This document shows positions 57,689 through 64,000 of a stretch of 64,000 nucleotides of DNA, in pieces. The notes beneath the pieces are model-generated. The model did not search any database. It was not told the DNA's origin and worked only from the letters and a program-made list of their open reading frames with translations. The first letter of the stretch is position 1. Each line of letters starts with the position of its first letter. The stretch covers positions 3,348,001 to 3,412,000 of the forward strand of contig NZ_CP007151.1 of assembly GCF_000830985.1 (NCBI RefSeq). The letters run 5' to 3'. Source of the DNA: Marinobacter similis. Its GTDB lineage: Bacteria > Pseudomonadota > Gammaproteobacteria > Pseudomonadales > Oleiphilaceae. The position numbers were made by a program, and so were the translations under genes.

Positions 57689-58236
57689 GCGGGAGACCCA
57701 ATTTTCGTGATGACCGACTCTACAGCACGGAGTTGGCCAAGAGGCTTCGTGCTTCTCTCGCGAGACTCTAGGTACTGCTCCTTCACGGCGCTTCGAAGTG
57801 CAGGGTATTTTTGATACAGGCGTTGGTATTCCTCGGCTTCACCAATACTGGCAATCAATTCGACCTTCCTTTTAGAAAGGTCCTCCTGCAACGCCCGCTG
57901 TGTATCACCATCCATCGACGATTCAACGTGCCCATATGCAGCCCTAAATGGAGAAGGCTTGGCTTCCAGGGAAACGTCTTGGTTGTTTGAACGGTAGATA
58001 AATTTGCATCCGCGGCCAGTCGATCCCTCGTAGCGATCGATAACCTTTGCCTTTTCAAGGCGTAGAAGTTCTCTGTATATGTGCTTGCGAACTTGGTTTC
58101 GGCTTGGCCGCTGAACTTCGGGTATTTGAAGAAGATACATATCCCGAATGCTGGTATTGGAAAAAGGAGTATCTGGCTGCCGTCTCAGGAGTTCGATCAG
58201 GATCTTGTCGACGTGCAGTCGCTGTGTTTTTTTCAT
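57685..58236 (-). CDS. Winged-helix-like protein of unknown function, coupled to a helicase
   Basis: The frame opens at 58347, but the ATG at 58236 (MKKTQRLHVDKIL) is a more natural start, giving 183 residues. The N-terminal half (VDKILIELLRRQPDTPFSNTS, then VRKHIYRELLRLEKAKVIDRY) looks like a winged-helix or helix-turn-helix domain. The C-terminal half is a charged helical stretch (YQRLYQKYPALRSAVKEQYL). I do not know the family. The gene lies between the helicase fragment and a divergent XRE regulator, in a stretch lower in G+C than its neighbours. A role as a subunit or regulator of the helicase is inferred only from the ATGA coupling. Confidence 0.55.
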   Translation of the reverse strand: MKKTQRLHVDKILIELLRRQPDTPFSNTSIRDMYLLQIPEVQRPSRNQVRKHIYRELLRLEKAKVIDRYEGSTGRGCKFIYRSNNQDVSLEAKPSPFRAAYGHVESSMDGDTQRALQEDLSKRKVELIASIGEAEEYQRLYQKYPALRSAVKEQYLESRERSTKPLGQLRAVESVITKIGSPA

Positions 58237-58337
58237 AGGGCGGTCCAGTTGGTCTCTAGGTCGCTCTGGTCGACCTTGAAAATGGGTAGTATATGCCGTG
58301 GCTCGCCATGCCTCAAGAAACCATAGTCTTGCCTTTT

Positions 58338-58372
58338 GTGAGGGCAAGAAATGGGCTCACCAGTTTGTGAGG
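58338..58372. promoter_or_regulatory. Operator-like repeats at the XRE regulator start
   Basis: TTGTGAGG occurs at 58336-58343 and again at 58365-58372. The first copy pairs with CTCAC at 58356-58360 (GTGAG-x13-CTCAC) across the ATG at 58351. This layout fits autoregulation by a small XRE protein. Confidence 0.4.
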
Positions 58373-58560
58373 CGTTTGGCCGGAATCTGCGGGCGATTCG
58401 AAAATCGAAAGGGTTTTCTCAGGAACGACTCGCTCATGAAACGGGAATTGATCGAAGTTATGTGGGGAAGATTGAGAGAGGAGAAGTGAATATCACTATC
58501 GAAAAAATCTACCTGCTAGCAGATCATCTACAGTGCTCACCTAAGGATCTGCTCACTTAG
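58351..58560 (+). CDS. Small XRE-family regulator
   Basis: A 69-residue single helix-turn-helix protein with FGRNLRAIRKSKGFSQERL, AHETGIDRSYVGKIERGEVN and a closing KIYLLADHLQCSPKDLL, a complete Cro/CI-type domain. Proteins of this size and form are controller (C) proteins of restriction-modification loci or phage-type switches. It is divergent from the winged-helix/helicase operon, so it probably represses or times that operon. Start ATG 58351 has GAGG upstream. It is the best preserved gene of the 57.4-58.6 kb patch and marks that patch as a mobile or defence remnant rather than part of the catabolic region. Confidence 0.8.
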   Translation: MGSPVCEAFGRNLRAIRKSKGFSQERLAHETGIDRSYVGKIERGEVNITIEKIYLLADHLQCSPKDLLT

Positions 58561-58624
58561 CCGTTGACTCCAGGTCGGCTGTTCTTCCGCTCTGGTCGAT
58601 TGAATTTCAAATGCCAAAAACCAT

Positions 58625-59806
58625 TCAGGCATGTTGTCCAGCGGCTACTCCAGAAGCCCAAGCCCATTGGAAATTATGACCGCCCAGATGACCAGTCACA
58701 TCCAGCACTTCGCCAATGAAAAAAAGCCCTGGCTGATTGCTTGCTGACATCGTTTTTGATGAAAGGTCACGAGTGTCCACTCCGCCCAAGGTAACTTCGG
58801 CTGTTTTGTATCCTTCCGTTCCTGCGGGTCGCACTTCCCAATGACTTAGAACGTCAGCTATCGCCTCTAAGTCTTCATTGCGGCAATACTGGAATGGTTT
58901 GTTCCACTGTTGGAGTTCGCAGAAAGCTTTTGCAAACCTTTTCGGCAAGAAATCTTCGATAAAATGGCGGATATGGCTCTGCGGTTTTGTTTTGCGATGC
59001 TCGTGCAGCCTATCACAAACAGATACGCTCGGAAGAAGGTTGATCCTTATTAAATCTCCGGGGTGCCAGAAGCTTGATATTTGCAGCATGGCGGGGCCGC
59101 TTAGACCACGGTGAGTGAACAGCATCGGTTCGCGGAAATGTTCGTTGTTACAGTGCACGTCCACAGGGCAGCTCACGCCGGAGAGTGGCGCCAGTTGCTC
59201 CTTTAGTTCTGGATGCAGGGTAAAGGGTACAAGTCCTGCGCGGGTTGGAAGCACGGAAAGCCCAAACTGCCGTGCAACGTCGTATCCGAAGCCTGTGGCG
59301 CCCATGGTGGGGATAGACAGCCCACCGCAGGCGATGACCAGGGATTCGCAGGTAAGGGTGCCGCTGCTGGTTTGTAGCTGATAGCCGTGATCGACACCGC
59401 TGATTTTATTCACGCTTGTTTTAAGTCGCACTTCTGCGCCGGCCCACTCGCACTCAGTGAGTAGCAGGTTGAGGATATCCTTGCTGCTGTCTTTACAGAA
59501 AAGCTGGCCTGCCGCTTTTTCTTCATGCTCAATGCCGTGGCGATCTACCAATTCTAAAAAGTCTTGAGGCGTGTAACGCTTGAGCGCCGAAATGCAGAAA
59601 TGGGGATTGTCAGACAAGAAATTCGCCGGCGTGCTGTTCAGGTTGGTGAAGTTGCAGCGTCCACCACCGGACATGAGGATTTTCTTGCCCGCCTTGTTGG
59701 CGTGATCGACGACCAGCACCTTGCGCCCACGGTAGCCCGCGGTTGCAGCACACATGAGACCGGCGGCACCGGCACCAATGATAATTACGTCGTAATCCGA
59801 AGCCAT
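58625..59806 (-). CDS. HI0933-family NAD(P)/FAD-dependent oxidoreductase
   Basis: A 393-residue flavoprotein of the YhiN/BaiN (HI0933) group. The FAD motif YDVIIIGAGAAGLMCAATAG is at residues 4-23, followed by the group signature GKKILMSGGGRCNFTNLN. Near the end, EVTLGGVDTRDLSSKTMSA and LFFIGEVLDVTGHLGGHN are typical of the family. Physiological substrates are not settled for this group, so no reaction is given. The gene is complete, and its reading frame has none of the single-base losses seen in many neighbours. It is flanked by the XRE regulator and, on the other side, the alcohol dehydrogenase gene. Confidence 0.92.
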   Translation of the reverse strand: MASDYDVIIIGAGAAGLMCAATAGYRGRKVLVVDHANKAGKKILMSGGGRCNFTNLNSTPANFLSDNPHFCISALKRYTPQDFLELVDRHGIEHEEKAAGQLFCKDSSKDILNLLLTECEWAGAEVRLKTSVNKISGVDHGYQLQTSSGTLTCESLVIACGGLSIPTMGATGFGYDVARQFGLSVLPTRAGLVPFTLHPELKEQLAPLSGVSCPVDVHCNNEHFREPMLFTHRGLSGPAMLQISSFWHPGDLIRINLLPSVSVCDRLHEHRKTKPQSHIRHFIEDFLPKRFAKAFCELQQWNKPFQYCRNEDLEAIADVLSHWEVRPAGTEGYKTAEVTLGGVDTRDLSSKTMSASNQPGLFFIGEVLDVTGHLGGHNFQWAWASGVAAGQHA

Positions 59807-59880
59807 GAATTATCGCAGCGAGGGGAATGTGCGGGGCATTATACGTGGGGGTGGAAGCAGATAGAAATCAGTAGGAACAC

Positions 59881-59913
59881 AGGCCCGACGATGACCGAAT
59901 CAACGCCGGGCCT
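59881..59913 (-). terminator. Hairpin terminator for the alcohol dehydrogenase gene
   Basis: On the minus strand AGGCCCGGCG pairs with CGTCGGGCCT (one wobble) just after the stop at 59921. The U-run is weak. Confidence 0.6.
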
Positions 59914-59920
59914 TTGTGCC

Positions 59921-60976
59921 TCAGCTGTCTTTCAGCGTTGCCATATCAATGACGAAGCGGTATTTCACATCGCCTTTTTTCATCCGCTCGTAAGCGTCGT
60001 TGATGTTGTGGATGTCGAGCATTTCCACGTCACAGCTGATGTCGTGCTCGGCACAGAAATCCAGCACTTCCTGGGTTTCTGGCATGCCGCCGATCAGCGA
60101 ACCGGCCAACACCCGGCGTTTGAACACCAGGGCCCCGGTTTGCAGTGCCGGCTCCAGGGGTTCGAGCAGTCCCACCATGATGTGGGTGCCGTCGTAGCTC
60201 AGGCAGTTAAGGTACGGATTGATGTCGTGCTGAACCGGCACGGTGTCGAGCATGAAATCAAAGGTTTCCGCTGCTGCCGCCATCTGGTCTTCGTCGGTGG
60301 AGACCACCACATAGTCGGCGCCCTGTTTTTTGGCTTCGCCAACCTTGCTCTCGGAGCGAGTGAAGATGGTGACTTCCGCACCCAGTGCCTTGGCGAATTT
60401 AACGCCCATGTGACCGAGACCGCCCATGCCAATCACACCAACTTTGTGACCGGGTTTCACGCCGTAGTGGCGCAGCGGCGAATAGGTGGTGATACCGGCG
60501 CACAGCAGCGGTGCAGCCTTCGTGATATCCAGTTTGTCGGGAATGCGAACCACAAACCGTTCACTGACGACAATGCGCTCGGAATAGCCGCCAAAGGTGA
60601 TGGAGTGGTCCTGGCGATCTTCGCCATTGTAGGTACCGGTCATGCCTTCGCTGCAGTATTGCTCCAGGCCGGCTTCACACGCCGAGCAGGTGCGGCAGGA
60701 ATCCACCATGCAGCCAACGCCGACAACGTCACCCTCCTGATAGGCTTTCACGCCTGGCCCCACCGCCGTTACTCGGCCGACGATCTCGTGACCGGGGACG
60801 ACTGGGTACTGGGTAACACCCCAATCGTTCTGGGCGAAGTGGATGTCGGTATGACAGACGCCGCAGTAATCGATTTCAATGGCAATGTCGTCGTTTCGCA
60901 ATGAACGCCGGTCGATGTCATGTGGTGCCATGCCAGAGGTTGAAGACTGTGCCGCATAGGCCTTGGTCGCTGTCAT
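59921..60976 (-). CDS. Zinc-dependent alcohol/aldehyde dehydrogenase (YahK/cinnamyl-alcohol type)
   Basis: A 351-residue medium-chain dehydrogenase that interconverts alcohols and aldehydes with NADP(H). It starts at ATG 60976 with AGGAG eight bases upstream. The catalytic zinc ligands are in CGVCHTDIHF (Cys41) and PGHEIVGRV, the structural zinc in DSCRTCSACEAGLEQYC, and the cofactor fold in GVIGMGGLGHMGVKFAKALG. Although an open frame runs on into the gene at 61083, the upstream part is PhzF in a broken frame, so I keep two genes. Its preference for linear or aromatic aldehydes is not predictable. Probably co-transcribed with PhzF upstream. Confidence 0.93.
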   Translation of the reverse strand: MTATKAYAAQSSTSGMAPHDIDRRSLRNDDIAIEIDYCGVCHTDIHFAQNDWGVTQYPVVPGHEIVGRVTAVGPGVKAYQEGDVVGVGCMVDSCRTCSACEAGLEQYCSEGMTGTYNGEDRQDHSITFGGYSERIVVSERFVVRIPDKLDITKAAPLLCAGITTYSPLRHYGVKPGHKVGVIGMGGLGHMGVKFAKALGAEVTIFTRSESKVGEAKKQGADYVVVSTDEDQMAAAAETFDFMLDTVPVQHDINPYLNCLSYDGTHIMVGLLEPLEPALQTGALVFKRRVLAGSLIGGMPETQEVLDFCAEHDISCDVEMLDIHNINDAYERMKKGDVKYRFVIDMATLKDS

Positions 60977-61082
60977 GAGCTGGGCTCCTTTTTCGGGAAT
61001 GAACCTGAATATACTCCGGATAGCGCCGAATCTATCACCCTCTGGCATTGCCATTATGTAACTGGCGTCTGGCCAGCGCCGC

Positions 61083-61885
61083 TTAGAGCTGAACCGAACC
61101 TTCCATGAAGAACGCGGCCTGCCCGGCGATGGCCACCCGGTCGCCTGTAGTTCACAGCGCAGCACGCCCCCGCGTTTCGAAACCTGCCGGGCATCCAGCT
61201 TCGTTTTCCCTAGCTGTTCTGCCCAGTAGGGCACCAGTACGCTGTGGATCGATCCGGTTACCGGGTCTTCATCGATACCCGCACCCGGGGCAAAGTAGCG
61301 GCTGACAAAATCGCAGTTGTCGCCTTTTGCCGTCACGATCAGCCCCTGGTTACCCAGCTGCTTGAGTTTGCGTAAATCGGGCTGGGCGGCGCGTACGGCC
61401 GTTTCACTGTCTAGAACAATCATGTAATTAGTGTCGTTGGGCACGAAATAGGCCGTGTCCGGCGCTGATTCAAGAGCGTCACGGATGACCGTTGGGGTTG
61501 CCTGCTGTTCAAATGCGAGGTTGGGAAAGTCGAGGACCAGCCAGCCATCGCTATTCTGGCGAACACCAAGCGGCCCGCTCTTGGAGGCAAAGCGAATGCT
61601 GTCTTTGTGCCAGCCCAGCTTGTTGAAAATGATCCAGGCACTGGCCAGCGTGGCATGGCCGCACAGGGGCACTTCGATACCCGGGGTAAACCAGCGGATG
61701 TGAAAGTCGGCGTCATCCTGTTCGGGCAGTGGCACGAAGAACGCAGTTTCGGACAGGTTATTTTCAACGGCCAAGGCCAGCATGGTGGCATCCGGCAGCC
61801 ACTCATCCAGCGGCATGACAGCAGCGGGGTTTCCGCCGAAAACCCGGTCGGTAAAGGCGTCTACCTGGTAAATGGGGTAAGTCAT
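61083..61885 (-). CDS. PhzF-family isomerase-like protein, one frameshift
   Basis: A protein of about 268 residues of the PhzF/diaminopimelate-epimerase-like fold, which in phenazine synthesis isomerises DHHA; other members have unknown roles. Signature parts are MTYPIYQVDAFTDRVFGGNPAAV, the catalytic Glu region NNLSETAFF, and CGHATLASAW, with DEDPVTGSIH near the end. At about 61145 CAGG-GCGACC reads CAGGCGACC; restored, the C-terminus runs through IAGQAAFFMEGSVQL to a stop at 61083. No phenazine genes are near, so a phenazine role is unlikely. It is divergent from a MocR regulator across 258 bases, which may control it. Confidence 0.88.
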
Positions 61886-62143
61886 AGTCGGTTCTCCTTC
61901 AAAGGTGTTGTCAGCATGGGATTATTGTGCCGAATGGTCAGGGCCCAGTGTGAAGCGTCACAGACACGCGTAACAGATTCAGTTAGGATTTCTTTGAACC
62001 GGTACAGATTGTTCTGACAAGAAACTGTGCTGGTCATATTTCCGGCAAGCTGTGCTCATGGGGTAGCCCGGAAATCTGTTGCAATGGCAGTCTGGCAGTC
62101 AGAACCCAGGGCGTGTCAGGGGTGATGGAACGAGGGCGACAAG

Positions 62144-63558
62144 ATGGGCGTTTTATACAACCAGGTGGCGGATCAAATGCAGGCCCTGATTCAACAGGGT
62201 GTCTATCGGGACGGTGACCGCCTGCCCGGCGTGAGGGTGCTCAGCCGGCAATTCGGCGTGAGTATCTCCACTGTCCTGCAGGCGCACCAGACACTCGAAG
62301 GGCGCGGCTACCTGGATGCCCGGGAGCGCAGCGGCTACTTCGTGCGTCTGCCGGCCCTGGATGCCCCGGAGCCGGTCATGCAGAAACACCGGGCCAAGCC
62401 GGTGCCGGTGACGGCGCGAGAGATGGCGCTGGACCTGTGTGCCGACGAGCAAAAGCAGATGGTGCCCCTGCTACCGCCATTCCGCACCCGGATTACCTGC
62501 CGCTGCGTCAGATTCAGCAAAGCACCCTGTGGGCGGCCCGACGTGGCCTGGAAATCATGGATTACGCGTTTCCCGGCAAGGAGTCATTCCGGCGCCAGAT
62601 TGCCCAGCGCATGGCGACCCTGGGGGTGCCGGTTTCGCCCGACGACGTGCTGGCCACCAACGGTGCCCAGGAAGCGATTATTCTGGCGCTTCGGGCGGTG
62701 ACACAGCCGGGAGACATAGTTGCGGTGGAGACACCGTCGTTTCCGGGCATTCTGCAGGCCCTGGAAGTGGTGGGGCTTCAGGTTATCGAGATTCCGACCC
62801 ATCCTTCTGACGGTTTGAGCCTGGAGGGATTGCAGCTGGCCCTCGATAAGTGGCCCTTGAAAGCCTGCGTGGTGGTGACCAATCATAGCAACCCCATGGG
62901 CGCGAGAATGCCCGATGAGCGCAAACAGCAGCTGGTATCCATGCTGGCCGCGGCCGGGGTGCCACTGATTGAGGACGACATCTACGGCGATCTGTACCAC
63001 ACCGGCGACCGGCCAAAGCCAGCCAAGGCATTTGACCGGACTGACAACGTTATTTACTGCAGTTCGTTCTCCAAGACTATTTCGGCGGGGCTGCGCCTCG
63101 GCTGGATGCTGCCCGGGCGGTACATGGCGGCGGCCCGTCAGCACAAGTATTTCGCGAATCTGGCGACGTCGTCCATTTCTCAGCTGGCGGTGGCGCATTT
63201 TCTGGAACAGGGCAGTTACGACCGCTACCTGCGTTCAGCCCGGCAGCACTACCGGGAATCCTGCGAGCGTATGAGAGCGGCCATCACTCGCTCGTTCCCG
63301 GAGGGAACCGCAGTCAGTCGGCCCCAGGGTGGCTTTGTGCTGTGGGTGCAGTTGCCCGATAACATTTCCGGCACTGGCGTGTTCCAGAAAGCCCGGGCCG
63401 AGAATATCAACGTCTCGCCAGGCCTGATGTTCTCGACCACCAACAAGTACGACAACTGCCTGCGCCTGAACAGCGCCAACCCCTGGACCGAGCGGATCGA
63501 ACAGGCAGTGGCCCGGCTGGGTGCACTGGCACATGCGGAGCGGGATGGCAGCACCTAG
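62144..63558 (+). CDS. MocR-type regulator (GntR HTH plus aminotransferase domain), one frameshift
   Basis: A transcription factor of the MocR/PdxR group. The N-terminal winged helix (LYNQVADQMQALIQQGVYRDG, LSRQFGVSISTVLQAHQTLE) binds DNA, and the C-terminal half is a pyridoxal-phosphate-binding aminotransferase-like domain. The PLP lysine is in SSFSKTISAGLRLGW. At about 62470 CTG-GCTACC reads CTGCTACC; one G joins the frames, giving about 471 residues. Such regulators sense PLP-linked metabolites. It is divergent from the PhzF and alcohol dehydrogenase genes, which are likely targets, though this is by position only. Confidence 0.9.
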
Positions 63559-63723
63559 GGTGGCATTGGGCGCTGAGGTCATGCGCCTTTGGTGTGATAT
63601 ATCCACTGTTCCAGTTCAAATACTATGCTTTGAAGAGCAAGGACACGGAAGCGCTGTGAGCGTCCCGAATCCGCCATAAAAATATTCGCCATAAGAACAA
63701 CAGTGCCCAGAGAGGAACCCCTT

Positions 63724-64000
63724 ATGACCTCAATCTTCGATCAGGCCTTGCGCCCGTTGACGCCAATTACGCCGTCCAGTCCCCCGTCGATTTCATTGAA
63801 CGCACCGCCAGTGTGTACCCGGAGTTCCCGGCAGTCATCCACGGCAAGCTGCGCTACACCTGGGCCCAGACCTACGAGCGCAGTGTGCGCCTTGGCTCGG
63901 CGCTGAAGAAACGTGGCATTGGCCGGGGTGACACCGTCGCGGTGATGCTGCCGAACATTCCGGCCATGGTGGAGAGCCATTTCGGGGTGCCCATGATCGG
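63724..64000 (+). CDS. Acyl-CoA synthetase (AMP-forming), 5' part, one frameshift
   Basis: The start ATG 63724 has GAGG upstream. After one G is restored at about 63744 (CAGG-GCCTT read as CAGGCCTT), the protein begins MTSIFDQGLAPVDANYAVQS and continues PVDFIERTASVYPEFPAV to IGRGDTVAVMLPNIPAMVES. This is the N-terminus of the medium-chain acyl-CoA ligase type (AlkK-like). It runs out of the window at 64000, so motifs for ATP binding cannot be seen. The call relies on the N-terminal pattern. Confidence 0.85.

Noticed and set aside
59564..60904. A 446-residue plus-strand open frame
   Set aside because: It is the shadow of the flavoprotein and alcohol dehydrogenase genes on the other strand; no recognisable motif or ribosome-binding site.
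59921..61885. One 654-residue frame that joins PhzF-like and alcohol dehydrogenase sequences
   Set aside because: The PhzF part changes to nonsense after QATGWPS, and one restored G gives its normal end at 61083. The alcohol dehydrogenase has its own ATG and strong ribosome-binding site, so this is not a fusion enzyme.
1..64000. CRISPR arrays, tRNA or rRNA genes
   Set aside because: No regularly spaced repeats, no cloverleaf-like segment and no conserved rRNA stretch was seen on either strand.

Overview
The window reads as chromosomal DNA of a G+C-rich marine gammaproteobacterium. The gene set (TRAP transporter, many acyl-CoA dehydrogenases and CoA ligases, DUF1302/DUF1329 outer-membrane proteins, a type VI secretion locus) and the palindromic intergenic repeats fit Marinobacter or a close relative. 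This assignment is inference from protein content; there is no rRNA, tRNA or CRISPR array to anchor it.

Layout. (1) 1-12.1 kb: the end of a type VI secretion (T6SS) cluster: tssA (cut by the window edge), tssM, vgrG, a DUF4123 adaptor, a large MIX-type effector with coiled coil and C-terminal membrane helices, and a disrupted DUF6708 membrane protein. (2) 12.2-23.4 kb: housekeeping and signalling genes: DUF4124 protein, 1-Cys peroxiredoxin, AGCS and NSS sodium symporters, CBS protein, S-formylglutathione hydrolase, an HD-GYP-like protein next to a GGDEF diguanylate cyclase, MATE and EamA exporters, and a secreted helical protein. (3) 23.5-41.1 kb: a catabolic island. A TRAP importer is followed by CoA ligases, enoyl-CoA hydratase, SDRs, a thioesterase and acyl-CoA dehydrogenases. 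At its core is a module in which the two halves of animal ACAD10/ACAD11 (an APH-type kinase and an acyl-CoA dehydrogenase) are separate genes around an SDR, followed by SurE and a CoA ligase. This resembles the Pseudomonas putida lva (levulinate, 4-hydroxyacid) operon. (4) 41.4-44.6 kb: an ECF sigma/zinc anti-sigma pair, a secreted acidic repeat protein and a TPR plus beta-barrel protein. (5) 44.9-51.7 kb: a surface lipase lipoprotein, DUF1302, DUF1329 and a small protein. (6) 51.7-56.6 kb: glutaryl-CoA dehydrogenase, a thiolase, a membrane protein of unknown function and a GhrA-like dehydrogenase. (7) 56.9-58.6 kb: an IclR regulator cut short at a junction, then a more A+T-rich patch with a helicase fragment, a winged-helix-like protein and a divergent XRE regulator, which looks like the remnant of a mobile or defence module. 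(8) 58.6-64 kb: HI0933-type flavoprotein, zinc alcohol dehydrogenase, PhzF-like protein, MocR regulator and the start of another CoA ligase.

About twenty otherwise intact genes are split by frameshifts. Each one I traced is explained by loss of a single base (once two), nearly always in a run of G or C, and none needs a gained base. I therefore read most as uncorrected sequencing deletions and annotate the genes across the breaks, stating where each break lies. The IclR truncation and possibly the DUF6708 gene do not fit this explanation as simply.
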